Shown here: in pieces, positions 36,193-45,861 of the stretch | Position numbering within the stretch: the stretch's first letter is position 1 | Layout of the letters: the number at the start of each line of letters is the position of its first letter | Assembly (NCBI GenBank): GCA_038127535.1 | Contig: JAYPHU010000006.1 | Location: forward strand, 61,512-125,511 | Source: JAYPHU01 sp038127535 | GTDB taxonomy: Bacteria > Pseudomonadota > Alphaproteobacteria > Rhodospirillales > UBA2165 | Reading direction: 5' to 3' | DNA: 64,000 nucleotides | Made by a program: the position numbers and the translations under genes | Notes under the pieces: generated by a model | The model's database searches: none | What the model was told of the DNA's origin: nothing | What the model saw: the letters and a program-made list of their open reading frames with translations, nothing else

Positions 36193-36924
36193 TCAATGCT
36201 CTCGCAACAGTGTGCCGTAGCCCTCGATCGGATCGGTAATGCCGGCCTTGCGGAGCGCTGCCCAGAACGTGCAGATGTTGCTGGTGACCACCGGCTTGCC
36301 GAGTTTATCCTCAAGCCGCTGAACGATGCCGGCCGTGTGGAAATTGGCGCAACTCAGGAAGAGCGCCCGGGCGTCTGGATCATCAACCGACAGGGCATGC
36401 TCGAACGCTTCGTCGGGCGGTACGCGGGCGAACATGCGGCCTCGTTCCGGCTCCGACATGCCGAATTCCATGCCGGCCATATTCAGAACCTCGATCCCGT
36501 GGCCGGCCAGAAACTCCTTCTCGTGTTCATTGACCGTGTCCGGGTAGGGGGTGGCCATGGATATCTTCGCCGCGCCGAGGGTCTTGAGCGCGAGCACGAC
36601 CGAGCCGGCTGTCGCCACGCCCGTCGCCCCGGTGGATTCTTCCAATTTGTTGATCAGCATGTCCGGCGGACAGGCCATGGAGCCGACTGTGCAGTTGTAG
36701 GCGACGATGTTCGCGCCGAAGAGAGAAAATTCGTCCAATCGGATCTGCAGGTCGTCCATCAGTTCTTTGTAGTCGTCTTCCTCGGGATGAAAGTGGATAG
36801 GCATGCGGGTGAAGTGAACCGTGACGCCCGGCGGCTTCATGGCGTTGAACTCGGGCTCGGTGACCGTATTCACCGTCGGGATGATGACACCCATCTTGGC
36901 GCGGTGGCCCAGTATCTCGTTCAT
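36193..36924 (-). CDS. Maleate isomerase / Asp-Glu racemase superfamily protein
   Basis: A 243-aa protein of the maleate isomerase/arylmalonate decarboxylase type. The N-terminus KMGVIIPTVNTVTEPEF is characteristic. Two active-site cysteines are visible, in VAYNCTVGSM (about residue 79) and LFLSCANFHTAG (about residue 196), so a two-Cys isomerase or racemase mechanism is possible. Its ATG overlaps the end of the luciferase-like monooxygenase gene by 4 bp. That coupling suggests isomerisation of a cis-dicarboxylate made by ring breakdown; this is inference. Confidence 0.88.
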   Translation of the reverse strand: MNEILGHRAKMGVIIPTVNTVTEPEFNAMKPPGVTVHFTRMPIHFHPEEDDYKELMDDLQIRLDEFSLFGANIVAYNCTVGSMACPPDMLINKLEESTGATGVATAGSVVLALKTLGAAKISMATPYPDTVNEHEKEFLAGHGIEVLNMAGMEFGMSEPERGRMFARVPPDEAFEHALSVDDPDARALFLSCANFHTAGIVQRLEDKLGKPVVTSNICTFWAALRKAGITDPIEGYGTLLREH

Positions 36925-38024
36925 TCAGTTTCCTCCGGCGAGAAGGCATGGCGCAGGCCCAGCCGTTCCAATCGCGGCAGGACCTCGTCCCGGACATAGG
37001 GAAAGTCCCGCGTGTAGTTCACCAGGCCCATGGCGATGCCGCTGAAACCGCTATCGTGTAAGTCCTTCATTTGTTGGGCGACGCCGTCCGGATCGCCGAT
37101 AAACGGATAGGCGCTATTGCCGGCGGCGATGCGGCGCCATAGCGCGGCTTTAGTCTCGTCCGATAGGTTCGGATTGTCCTTGATGCCCCGGCCCACGTAG
37201 ATGGTTTCCACCGCGCCTTCGTCCGCATTCTCGACGGCGTAGTAGTGATGATACTCCTCCGCCTCTTTCTTTGTGGGCCGAACCACCACGTAGGCATTAG
37301 TGAAAACGCCGACCTTGCGGTCGAGTTTTGCAGTCTCTTCCCGCATCTGGGCGAGGTCGTTCTTAGTTTTCTCCAGCGTTTGGATGCCCCGGAACAAATA
37401 GTCGGCGTTGCGAATGGCAAAATCCAACCCGGAGCCCGACTGGCCGGCGTTCATGATGGTCGGCCAGGGCTGGCTGTAGGGCTTGGGTTCGGCCCGGACA
37501 TTTTCCAGCGTGAAGAACTCGCCCTCGAAATCAAACGGCTCTTTTTCCGTCCAGATGCGTTTCACGATGCGCAGCCATTCGTCACCCAACTCGTAGCGGC
37601 GATCATGATCCTTGATCTCGACCCCGAACATGCCGAACTCGTCGGTGTTCCAGCCGCAGACAATGTTGAGGCCAAACCGGCCCTTGCCGATGTGATCGGC
37701 GGTGACCATCTGCTTGGCGGCGAACACCGGATGGATCAGCGCGACGTGAAGGGTGGAGAACGCCATCGTGTGACGGGTGGCGGCAAGGAGGCCGGACGCC
37801 CAGGTTAGGGTCTCAAACGAGATGCCGTTGTGATTGGTCTCTCCGCCATAGCCGGCCCAGCGCCCCAGCGGCAGCATGAACTCGATCCCGGCCTCGTCGG
37901 CCATTCTGGCGATGGCCAGATTGTTGTCCCAGCTCGCGTCCCAGCGTTCCGGCACGGTCGTACACGCGATACCGCCGGAGCAATTCGCCGCAAAGATACC
38001 GATTTTGAAAGGGTTCTCACTCAT
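36921..38024 (-). CDS. Luciferase-like (LLM) flavin-dependent monooxygenase
   Basis: A 367-aa TIM-barrel flavoprotein of the bacterial luciferase family, closest in pattern to RutA/SsuD-type enzymes. Motifs are GLNIVCGWNTDEFGMFGV, RRYELGDEWL, FTLENVRAEPKPYSQPWPTIMNAGQSGSG, and RWAGYGGETNHNG near the start. Such enzymes open heterocyclic rings or split C-S bonds with FMNH2 and O2. Reduced flavin must be supplied by a reductase encoded elsewhere. The overlap with a maleate-isomerase-like gene would fit an N-heterocycle or pyrimidine-type breakdown route. Confidence 0.9.
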   Translation of the reverse strand: MSENPFKIGIFAANCSGGIACTTVPERWDASWDNNLAIARMADEAGIEFMLPLGRWAGYGGETNHNGISFETLTWASGLLAATRHTMAFSTLHVALIHPVFAAKQMVTADHIGKGRFGLNIVCGWNTDEFGMFGVEIKDHDRRYELGDEWLRIVKRIWTEKEPFDFEGEFFTLENVRAEPKPYSQPWPTIMNAGQSGSGLDFAIRNADYLFRGIQTLEKTKNDLAQMREETAKLDRKVGVFTNAYVVVRPTKKEAEEYHHYYAVENADEGAVETIYVGRGIKDNPNLSDETKAALWRRIAAGNSAYPFIGDPDGVAQQMKDLHDSGFSGIAMGLVNYTRDFPYVRDEVLPRLERLGLRHAFSPEETE

Positions 38025-38064
38025 GAGAGGAACGTTAGTCCAAGGCGCGGACGGAGGCCAGACA

Positions 38065-39219
38065 TCAACGAGGGTTTCCGTTCAGGCCGGCATCACCACT
38101 GCGCATCAGGAAGACGGCCAGGATTCCGCCGAATAACGACAAGACGGTCATGGCATAAAACGCATGACCCGCCGCCGCTTCATACAGCGCGCCCGACGCC
38201 AGTGTGGCCGAGCCGATGGCGATCCCCATGACAGCCGCTGATAGCAAACCTTGCGCTGTGGCGGACAGGGACGGCGGCACGTTGTCAGAAATGTAGTGAA
38301 CCGCGCCCAAATGCGTCGCGCCGAAGGTCAGGCCATGCAGAACCTGCGCGATCAATAGCGGCACCAGCGCATCCGTCGTCCCGGTAATGGTCCAGCGGAC
38401 GATGCCGGCGGTGGCGCCGATGGCGATCAATCCGGCGGGGCTGATCAGCCGGAGAACCGGTTTGCTGTATTGGAACAGGATGATCTCGGCGATGACGCCT
38501 AAGGCCCAGAACAAGCCGATCAGCGTCTCCGAATAGCCGGCTTTCTGCCAGTGGATCGTGCCGAAGCCGTACACCACCGCATGGCTGCTCTGGATCAACG
38601 CCGCCGCGCCGAGCATCAGCAATAAGGGTTTTGATTTTAGGAGTGGCACCAGGGGCCAGCGGGCGTCGCCGGAGGTCTGCATGCGGGATCGTGGCAGGAT
38701 CAGGCAGACGCCGAATAGGATGACGATCCCGACGAGGCACAGGGTAAAAATCGCGGATGGCGAAGTTTGTTCCAGAATTCGGCCGCCCAGGACGGCGGTC
38801 AGGATAAAGGTGATGGAGCCCCAGAGCCGGATGCGGCCATAGTTTGCGTCTTCCTGGCGGACGATATGCATGGTCAAGCTTTCGCCGAGCGGCTGCGTTG
38901 ACGACCAGAACATAAAGAACAGGACCGAAACCAGGAGGATCGGCCAGAAGGTCTCGGTCAGGCCGTAAGACGCGAAGGAGAGGGCGGCCAGACCTGAGAG
39001 CGCGACCATCAGCGGCTGGCGGATACCGCGCCGGTCAGCGTATTGGGCGATGAACGGATTGGTGAAACCGCGGACGAACGGCGCCGCGGCCAGAACGATC
39101 CCGATTTCGACGGGAGTCAGCCCCTTTGACGACAGCCAGACCGGCCAAAACGGCAGGAGCACGCCGACGACGGCAAAATATGCGGCGTAGTAGAGGGCTA
39201 ATCGGACGGGGTTCACCAT
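38065..39219 (-). CDS. MFS transporter (HcaT-like MFS_1 family)
   Basis: A 384-aa protein with 12 predicted helices. The N-terminal ALYYAAYFAVVGVLLPFWPVWLSSKGLTP is typical of the phenylpropionate-permease-like MFS_1 group. The inter-helix motif YADRRGIRQP after helix 2 is the MFS motif A position. It could take up an aromatic acid for the enzymes encoded downstream on the same strand, the LLM monooxygenase 40 bp away being the nearest. The substrate is unproven. Confidence 0.88.
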   Translation of the reverse strand: MVNPVRLALYYAAYFAVVGVLLPFWPVWLSSKGLTPVEIGIVLAAAPFVRGFTNPFIAQYADRRGIRQPLMVALSGLAALSFASYGLTETFWPILLVSVLFFMFWSSTQPLGESLTMHIVRQEDANYGRIRLWGSITFILTAVLGGRILEQTSPSAIFTLCLVGIVILFGVCLILPRSRMQTSGDARWPLVPLLKSKPLLLMLGAAALIQSSHAVVYGFGTIHWQKAGYSETLIGLFWALGVIAEIILFQYSKPVLRLISPAGLIAIGATAGIVRWTITGTTDALVPLLIAQVLHGLTFGATHLGAVHYISDNVPPSLSATAQGLLSAAVMGIAIGSATLASGALYEAAAGHAFYAMTVLSLFGGILAVFLMRSGDAGLNGNPR

Positions 39220-39258
39220 GATGCCGGGTCCTGCAGAGATTGCGGACCGACAATACGG

Positions 39259-41115
39259 CTAAATGTCCCGGTTGGGAATGCCGTCGCCGTCGGTGGCGGT
39301 GTTGCTTCGGCCGCTAACCGGGAGGGATAAAGTGATCGTGGTGGCAAGGCCGGGCTGGCTCTCGATTTTCATCTGACCATCGTGGGCCAGGATCAGCTCA
39401 CGGGAGAGTGGCAGGCCAAGCCCCGTGCCTTCGTGGCCGGCAGAACTATTCGCCCGTCCAAACCTCTCGAGCACGATCTGTATCTCTTCGTCGTCCATGC
39501 CTTGGCCGGAATCTTTGATCGTGATGTGCAGATGGCCATAGCTACCCATGGCGGTGCGCACAGCAATCGATCCGCCTTCCCGAGTGAATTTTGAGGCATT
39601 GGTCAGCAGGTTGACCAAAACCTGCTTTATACGAAGTTGATCCACCAGTATGTCAGGCGGATCGGGCTCGACGTAAACATTGAGGACTTGATCACAGTCT
39701 TCGATACGCTGGGCCAGCATTAAGACGGAGTTGTTCAACAATTCTTCGACATTTGTCTAGACTTGGTGCAGCTCCAGTTTGCCGGCCTCAATTGCGGAAT
39801 AGTCCAGAATGTCATTCATCAGGCCCAAGAGTTGCTGGCCGGATCCTTTGACGTAGTCGAGGTATTCGGTCGCCTTTTCCGTCGACAACATTCCTTTCTC
39901 GTTAAGAATTTCCGGGGTCTTGGCGAATCCGTTTATGGCGTTCAGGGGCGTGCGCAATTCGTGGCTCATATTGGCCAGGAAGTCGGGCTTGGCGCGGCTT
40001 GCCTGTTCAGCCACTTCCTGCGCGCCTTCGGCTCGGGTTTTGGCTTCTTACAGGGCTTCCTGATAGGACAGGTTTTCGGTCTCGTCGCGGGCCACCGCAA
40101 CTAGAATATAGTGGTCGTCGTGCTTGATGGCGCGATATTTCCGTTCGGATTCTTTTAGCAGCATTTCATGAATTTCCGATAGCGCGTCATAGCGCTTTTG
40201 GATGGTCACATCGATCATCGTCGCTTCGGGGCGGATAATATTGCCTTCGGCATCGCGGAACCCGTTCGTAGGCAGCAAGACATCGATGACTTGCCCGTTC
40301 TTTTTCCGCAGCTGGTAAAGGGTAATCTTGCACTCTCCGTACCAGAAAAATTTCGGCAGCACTTCCATCAATTGCTGCATGCGTTCGGCTTGTTCCCGGC
40401 TCGCGTGCCGGCGACCTCGTTCCTCAATTTCCCTGCCGTTGAGCCCCATGCCCGCGTCTTCCGGCCAGCCGAAGATACTTTAGAACCCCTCGGAAAAATA
40501 ACTGAACCACAGGTCCTTGTCGGTCTCCTAAATCCAGTCAGCGCACAAATGAGCCACGTCCCTGAAACGCTGATAGTCGAGCGCGCTGTTCACGGTCGAG
40601 TGGTCGGCTGCGAACAGTCCGACGGCTTCATTCTGCAGCCGGTCAAATTCGTTTCGCGCCCGCATGGCAAACAGGTTGATCGCATTTAGGATCCGGGTCT
40701 CGTCCTCAAACGGCGCGTACTTCAGCGCCAATAGAATGCCGAGGGGACCGGTGTCGGGAGAGGCCAGGGGAATTCCCGCATACCCGTCGAAATCTTCTTC
40801 GCACAGCATGCGGTCCTCGGGGAAGCGCGCCTGAATCCCAGTCGGATAATAACAGGGTTGGCCGGAAATGACCTTGGCGCAGGGGGTATTCTCTACGGAA
40901 TACTAGAAGTTCCGATTGAACTCGTGATCTCTAAGAAAGGAGAGAGTTTGAACCCGGCTCGCCTCGTCATCGGAGAGTACGCCAATCACCGCGGCGTCCG
41001 CATTGATTTCGCCCGCAAGATTGGAGAGTAGGGACTCGAAACAGGTGCGGTCGTGGGCATTCAAGGCGGCGACGACCAGATTTTCCCTGGTTCTATTACC
41101 AAATGTGTTAATCAA
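39259..41115 (-). pseudogene. GAF-PAS sensor histidine kinase with five in-frame stops
   Basis: One unbroken frame of about 619 codons contains a GAF domain (SLLSNLAGEINADAAVIGV to FEDETRI), a PAS domain (DWI-stop-ETDKDLWFSYFSEGF), the HisKA H box NMSHELRTPLN (about residue 382) and an HATPase domain (NLLTNASKF, DSGQGMDD, GTGLGLPLSREL). Stops are TAG 40903-40905, TAG 40528-40530, TAA 40480-40482, TAA 40048-40050 and TAG 39757-39759. The second replaces the conserved Trp of the PAS DWxWE motif. The start is a weak TTG. No indel is present. It would be dead unless stops are read through. No response-regulator gene lies nearby. Confidence 0.85.
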
Positions 41116-41377
41116 ATTTGCCCGGTTTTAAACTGGACAGCTCTTATAGGTTCACTTTTTTGTCCCAGTGTTTTTGGGGCTACTACAAATTATAATTACA
41201 CAAAAGAAATCGGGTAGAGAAAAACAATATCAGTAGATTTTGAATTGTGGTCAATCGTTATAGGCCGATTGAAACATATGGAAATATTCAGGGGGAGTAT
41301 AGAAACAAAAAGGGGGCGGAATCGCCCCCTAGAACTCCAAATTAATACTTAAAAGAGAGTTAATTTGTAAAATTATA
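41116..41377. other. AT-rich intergenic region with terminator
   Basis: No gene is seen. The sequence is clearly AT-richer than the flanks and holds the terminator of the Rieske dioxygenase gene pair at 41307-41330. The rest contains no recognised repeat or RNA gene. Confidence 0.5.
41307..41330 (-). terminator. Rho-independent terminator after dioxygenase genes
   Basis: On the minus strand AGGGGGCG pairs with CGCCCCCT around a 4-nt loop and is followed by TTTT. It lies about 48 nt after the stop of the beta-subunit gene. This is one of the clearest terminators in the window. Confidence 0.9.
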
Positions 41378-41887
41378 CTACAGCCAAACTTGCATTACAT
41401 AGTCGAATGGGCCTTCAACATTGGCCAGATCAACCCGCTGCAATTGGATCTTGTAGCCATCATCGGTTTTCTTCAGCGTGTGGGTATATTTCCCGCCGAA
41501 GAATCGCTGTTCCTCCAGCCGGTATTCGATCATGTGAAAGCGTGATGTCACGACTACGTCGCCGGTGCTTTCATCTTCGCTCTGCACCATTACGTTGGAG
41601 ACAACGTGGCTGGTCCGGTGACCGGCTTTCTGAGAATGCGCGTAGGGATGTTCGACCCGGCGGATGCGCATGTCCATGAGATAGTGATCTTCATAGAAAA
41701 TGTTCGGCTGACGCTCCCCGGTTTCTTGTTCCGGGTCCGCCGGCATCCAGTAGATGCCGTCCGGGGTGAACAGGTCCAGCCAGTCGTCCCACTGCCGTCG
41801 ATCCAGGATTTCGGCTTGGCGGAAGAGGAACTGTTCGACCTCGCGTTGAATGTCAGCTGACACGGTTAGTGCGTTGTCTTTATGCAT
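41378..41887 (-). CDS. Aromatic-ring-hydroxylating dioxygenase, beta subunit
   Basis: A 169-aa protein of the ring-hydroxylating dioxygenase small-subunit family (NTF2-like fold). The start pattern VEQFLFRQAEILDRRQWDDWLDLFTPDGIYWMP and the later RTSHVVSNV are typical. The small subunit is structural in the alpha3beta3 hexamer. It lies 16 bp after the alpha-subunit gene and is followed by a strong terminator, so the transcript is only these two genes; no ferredoxin or reductase gene is attached. Confidence 0.93.
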   Translation of the reverse strand: MHKDNALTVSADIQREVEQFLFRQAEILDRRQWDDWLDLFTPDGIYWMPADPEQETGERQPNIFYEDHYLMDMRIRRVEHPYAHSQKAGHRTSHVVSNVMVQSEDESTGDVVVTSRFHMIEYRLEEQRFFGGKYTHTLKKTDDGYKIQLQRVDLANVEGPFDYVMQVWL

Positions 41888-41903
41888 TATTTTCCTCCCG
41901 GTA

Positions 41904-43217
41904 TTACGCCGACATATAGTCTTTCCAGGCGGCGAACATGTTGCGCATGGGCTGTTCGCTCATCCCCGTGACGGACGTGGTGACGCCGTCAACCGTGGTG
42001 TCCTGACCGACATTGCGGTGGAAGCTGACCCAATCGCCGCCGCCTTCCAACGTCAAGCCGTCCTGGCAGGCGCGGAAGTTGTTGAGATCATCCGCGTTCA
42101 CCATCGTGGACGGGGAATTGACGTGGTAGTAGTAGGCCAGCGACCGGTCGTAGATGCCTTCAGGCGCGCCCTTCAATTTGAAGTGCCAAATTTCCGTCAG
42201 AGTCTTGTTCGCCGCCAGCGGCCGTACCGCGCGTAGCTGTTGCAACGGCGGCTGCACCGACAGGCAGGGATAGACCAGGACGTGGTGCACGTTGGTGCTA
42301 AGGATTTCATCCATTCGCTCGGCGCCATAAGCCGCCGTCAGCGCCTCCTCGTGGGCCACCGTAACCGGGTCTCTTGGGCGCAATCCCATATAGCCGGCCA
42401 ATACAGTATGACCATAAGGATGGCCGATCGTGTCGAGGCTGTCCCATTTTTCATAGGGCAGGGTGAAGTCGGCGAGGTATTGATAGCCCTGCGGCGGGTC
42501 TTCGCCGGTTTCCTGCTTGTAGACTTTCTGCATGTCCGCCGCAGCATCACCCGTGGAGTGATGGGTGATCGACGGATGAACCGCATCTAATTGATTTTCC
42601 AGAAAAATTTTCCAGTTGGAATGCTGTAAAATGCGGAAGCAATTCATCACGATTTCGCATTCGCCCTCCGGTGAGCGGTTGCAGATATCGTCGAACGCCG
42701 CCTTGCCGCCCTGGCCCAACCATTCTTCCAAGGACGGGCCGTGCTCGGACAGGCTTGCGAAAACAAAGCCGCGATAGGTATCCTGCCGCTCCGCCCGTTT
42801 CATCTGTAGTTGCGGGTCATTGAGCTCGATGATGCCCTCGTACCCTTGCTTCATGGGCACGTTGCGGAGCGAGCCGTCCATATTGAACTGCCAGGCGTGA
42901 TAGGGGCAGCGGAATGCCTTTTGCGTATTGCCGTGGTGATTGTTGCAGATCAGCGCGCCGCGGTGCGGACAACGGTTATACAGGACATGGACGCCGCCAT
43001 CTTCGGCGCGGGTCAAAATCATCCGTTCCTTGCCGACCCAAGTGGTCCAATAGTCACCGGGGTTTGGGACCTGGCTTTCGTGGCCGATATAGATCCAGGA
43101 CTTATAGAAAATTCGTTCCAGCTCTTCCTCGAATACCTCTTCATCGGCATAGCAAGCTTTGTGCACGCGATCGGGTTCTACCAGGGAGCCGAGGTCAAGA
43201 TTCTGATCTTTAGGCAT
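41904..43217 (-). CDS. Aromatic-ring-hydroxylating dioxygenase, alpha subunit (Rieske)
   Basis: A 437-aa oxygenase large subunit. The Rieske [2Fe-2S] ligands are Cys83/His85 in NRCPHRG and Cys104/His107 in RCPYHAWQF. The mononuclear iron site is seen as LDAVHPSITHHS (HxxxxH after the bridging Asp) at about residue 212-222. The enzyme makes cis-dihydrodiols or demethylates aromatic compounds with electrons from a reductase that is absent from the window. GGAGGC precedes the start. It is divergent from a GST gene with 145 bp between the starts. Confidence 0.94.
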   Translation of the reverse strand: MPKDQNLDLGSLVEPDRVHKACYADEEVFEEELERIFYKSWIYIGHESQVPNPGDYWTTWVGKERMILTRAEDGGVHVLYNRCPHRGALICNNHHGNTQKAFRCPYHAWQFNMDGSLRNVPMKQGYEGIIELNDPQLQMKRAERQDTYRGFVFASLSEHGPSLEEWLGQGGKAAFDDICNRSPEGECEIVMNCFRILQHSNWKIFLENQLDAVHPSITHHSTGDAAADMQKVYKQETGEDPPQGYQYLADFTLPYEKWDSLDTIGHPYGHTVLAGYMGLRPRDPVTVAHEEALTAAYGAERMDEILSTNVHHVLVYPCLSVQPPLQQLRAVRPLAANKTLTEIWHFKLKGAPEGIYDRSLAYYYHVNSPSTMVNADDLNNFRACQDGLTLEGGGDWVSFHRNVGQDTTVDGVTTSVTGMSEQPMRNMFAAWKDYMSA

Positions 43218-43362
43218 TTTTGCCTCCGATTTTCGTATTTGCCATGGATCAGAGAGTCACAAATTTTCAGCATTAAGGCCAGCCCAATGTTTAAAAATAT
43301 GCGCCGGGTTATTGCACTCCCGCGCGGACTGTGACCAACTTCGCGCAGAAGGAGTAAGGCGT
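43218..43362. promoter_or_regulatory. Divergent promoter region: Rieske dioxygenase / GST
   Basis: 145 bp separate the two oppositely oriented starts. GAAGGAG at 43347-43353 serves the GST. No operator-like palindrome stands out. Confidence 0.45.
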
Positions 43363-44226
43363 ATGGTCAAATTGATAGAAGAAGATGTGCAAACCAAGGA
43401 AGTGTTCGACTGGAAGGGCGTGCATCTGCTGCATTTCAGGGCCTCGTCCTGTTCCCAAAAGACCCGGATTTTCATGAATTTAAAGGGGATCGAGTGGGAA
43501 TCTCATTTGATCGATCTGCCCAAGGGCGAAAACTTCACGCCCTGGTATCTGGGCATCAACCCGCGCGGGCTGGTGCCGACCATGGTGATTGACGGCGAGG
43601 TGCATATCGAGAGCAACGATATCATGACCGAGCTCGATGTTCGCTTCCCGGACCGCAAATTGATCCCCGCCGGCCAGGAAAGCCGTGTCGGGGAATTGCT
43701 GCACCATGAGGACGAGCTCCATCTGGATTTACGGACGATCACATTTCGCTATACCCAGCCCAGAGGCAAGGCGCCCAAGTCTGCGGAAAGTCTCTCCAAC
43801 TATCGCGATTTCGGCAGCGGTACTGTCGGAGGGGAGTGGGACAGCCACAAAGACCGGGAGATCGATTTCTGGGAGACCGCTGCACGAGAAGGTCTGACCG
43901 ACGACGCGATCCGGACCTCGGCCGCCCGTTTTCGGGAAACGCTGAGCGAGAACGACGAGATATTGTCACGGCAAAAGTACCTGATGGGTGATGATCTGAC
44001 GGTTCTTGATATTGCCTGGTTCGTTTACACCTTCCGTCTGATCCGCTGCGGCTATCCGATGGAGCGGCTACATCCCCACGTCTTTGAATGGTTTACCCAG
44101 CTTCGCGAAATGCCTGAAATTGCCTCTGAGATCGGCGTGCCGCCCGAGGTGCAAAAGGCCGTCGAGGAAAATCACCGCAGACAGCAGGAAGAGGGCTCGA
44201 CCCTCGTCGATGTGACCGGCTACTAG
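43363..44226 (+). CDS. Glutathione S-transferase family protein
   Basis: A 287-aa protein starting at ATG 43363, 9 nt after GAAGGAG; an earlier in-frame start lacks a ribosome site. The N-terminal thioredoxin-like domain shows LLHFRASSCSQKTRIFMNLKG, the cis-Pro GLVPTMVID and the ESNDIM glutathione-binding motif. The C-terminal helical domain is longer than usual. Such enzymes serve in dehalogenation, ring opening or isomerisation with glutathione. Divergence from the Rieske dioxygenase suggests joint regulation and a role in the same pathway. Confidence 0.88.
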   Translation: MVKLIEEDVQTKEVFDWKGVHLLHFRASSCSQKTRIFMNLKGIEWESHLIDLPKGENFTPWYLGINPRGLVPTMVIDGEVHIESNDIMTELDVRFPDRKLIPAGQESRVGELLHHEDELHLDLRTITFRYTQPRGKAPKSAESLSNYRDFGSGTVGGEWDSHKDREIDFWETAAREGLTDDAIRTSAARFRETLSENDEILSRQKYLMGDDLTVLDIAWFVYTFRLIRCGYPMERLHPHVFEWFTQLREMPEIASEIGVPPEVQKAVEENHRRQQEEGSTLVDVTGY

Positions 44227-44241
44227 GCGAAGCCACCGCCT

Positions 44242-45138
44242 ATGCCCTCTATTCCGATGTCGAAAAACCTCCAGGGCATGTTGCTGGTCCTGGGATCGAC
44301 CCTGTTCCTGGCCAGTATGGCGGCGATGGTTCGGCATTTGTCGGATAGCGTGCCGCCGATGCAGGCGGCGTTTTTCAGGAACTTTATCGGCCTTTTGATA
44401 TTGTTGCCGACGCTGTTCAAATTCGGCCCTTCGCTTCTGAAGACCGATAATCTGGGATTTATGGCTTTGCGTGGGGTGTTCAACGCGGGCGCCATGATAA
44501 CTTACTTTCTGGCGATCACCATGATCCCCTTGGCCGAGGTTGCGGCTCTGAATTTCACCGTGCCGTTATTCGTGTCCCTCTTGGCCGTGCTGATCCTGAA
44601 AGAGCGGATGGGCATGCGCCGGACACTGAGCTTGGTGATCGGCTTTTCCGGCGCGCTGATCATTATCCGGCCGGGCGTCGAGATCGTGCATGTCGGCGCC
44701 ATATTCGCGCTGACCTCGGCCATCACCTGGGCCTTTGCGGTAATCGTGATCAAGCACCTGACAGTTACCAACTCGTCCCTGACGATCACCTTTTACGGGG
44801 TGTTGTTCCTGACGATATTTACGTTGCCGCCGGCGCTCTATGATTGGGTTTGGCCGAAGCCGGAGGATTATCTCTGGCTGGCGGCGTTGGCGGGGGCCGG
44901 CACCATCGGACAATTGATGTTCGCCCAAGGCATGCGGAGCGCCGACGCGACATTGGTCATGCCGTTCGATTTCGCTAAGCTGATCTGGGCCAGCTTGTTC
45001 GGATTTATCTTCTTTTCCCAGGTGCCGACGATTTGGACCTTTGCCGGCGGCGCGCTGATTTTTGCCGGCGCGACCTATTTGACCTACCGGGAAGGCCGGG
45101 ACAAAAGGCAGGCGGAAGCTACCCCCGACCCGGTCTAA
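44242..45138 (+). CDS. DMT-superfamily (EamA) transporter
   Basis: A 298-aa protein with ten predicted helices in two EamA repeats. The first includes FFRNFIGLLILLPTLF, the second GAGTIGQLMFAQGMRSADATLVMPFDFAKLIWAS, the latter being the conserved EamA stretch. It is probably a drug/metabolite exporter of the inner membrane. It starts 15 bp after the GST gene and ends 12 bp before a convergent dienelactone hydrolase gene. Confidence 0.9.
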   Translation: MPSIPMSKNLQGMLLVLGSTLFLASMAAMVRHLSDSVPPMQAAFFRNFIGLLILLPTLFKFGPSLLKTDNLGFMALRGVFNAGAMITYFLAITMIPLAEVAALNFTVPLFVSLLAVLILKERMGMRRTLSLVIGFSGALIIIRPGVEIVHVGAIFALTSAITWAFAVIVIKHLTVTNSSLTITFYGVLFLTIFTLPPALYDWVWPKPEDYLWLAALAGAGTIGQLMFAQGMRSADATLVMPFDFAKLIWASLFGFIFFSQVPTIWTFAGGALIFAGATYLTYREGRDKRQAEATPDPV

Positions 45139-45150
45139 CCAAAGATCAAA

Positions 45151-45834
45151 CTACATCGATTGGAAGCACTTGAGCGCCGCTGCGCGAGATGCCTTGGCGA
45201 CATCCGCGTCATAGCCCGGCTTGTAGGGCATTGAGAAATTGTGCGCCGCGCCGTCATGCACAACGATCTCGGCGTTACCCATCCCGGCGTATGACTCCTG
45301 AATGGCGGTGACTTCTTCCATGGGGACAGCCGGGTCCTCGCTGCCGAAGTGCAGGCTCATCGGGCAGGAAATCTTGCTGGTCTCGTCCAGGTGTTGGCCG
45401 ATGGTTGTGCCATGGAACGCGGCACCGGCATCGATACCCAGGCGCGCGGCGCTGACATGCACATATCGGCCGCCGAAGCAGAAGCCCAGCATGCCGACCT
45501 TGCCGTTGCATTCCGGCCGGCCTTTCAGATCGCCGATCAGGTCTTCCACGTCCTTCATGCCCTGATCGAAGTCGAAATCATTCATCCGGCCGATGGCGGT
45601 TTCGAAGTCCGCAACGGGGCCCGGCAGCACCCGCCAAAAAATATCCGGCACTGAGACGACAAATCCGTCTTCGGCCCAGGCGGTGGTCAGTTCCTGCATC
45701 TCCTGGTCGTCGCCAAAGATGGCGGTGATGACCAGCAGGCCGGGGAAGGGGCCATCGCCATCGGGCGTGACGATGCGGCCGTTAAAATTCTCGCCGTCGC
45801 GGGTGGTGTATTGAACGTCCGTACTGGTGGGCAT
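45151..45834 (-). CDS. Dienelactone hydrolase family protein
   Basis: A 227-aa alpha/beta hydrolase of the dienelactone hydrolase family. The catalytic triad is visible: Cys in GFCFGG (about residue 121), Asp in GSEDPAVP and His in GAAHNFSMP. The Cys nucleophile distinguishes it from esterases with Ser. Family members hydrolyse dienelactones in catechol breakdown. It is a leftward gene 27 bp after the start of the dehydratase gene's end, so probably transcribed on the same strand after it or alone. Confidence 0.9.
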   Translation of the reverse strand: MPTSTDVQYTTRDGENFNGRIVTPDGDGPFPGLLVITAIFGDDQEMQELTTAWAEDGFVVSVPDIFWRVLPGPVADFETAIGRMNDFDFDQGMKDVEDLIGDLKGRPECNGKVGMLGFCFGGRYVHVSAARLGIDAGAAFHGTTIGQHLDETSKISCPMSLHFGSEDPAVPMEEVTAIQESYAGMGNAEIVVHDGAAHNFSMPYKPGYDADVAKASRAAALKCFQSM

Positions 45835-45861
45835 TGGTTCCTCCCTGGTTGGATTTTATGG

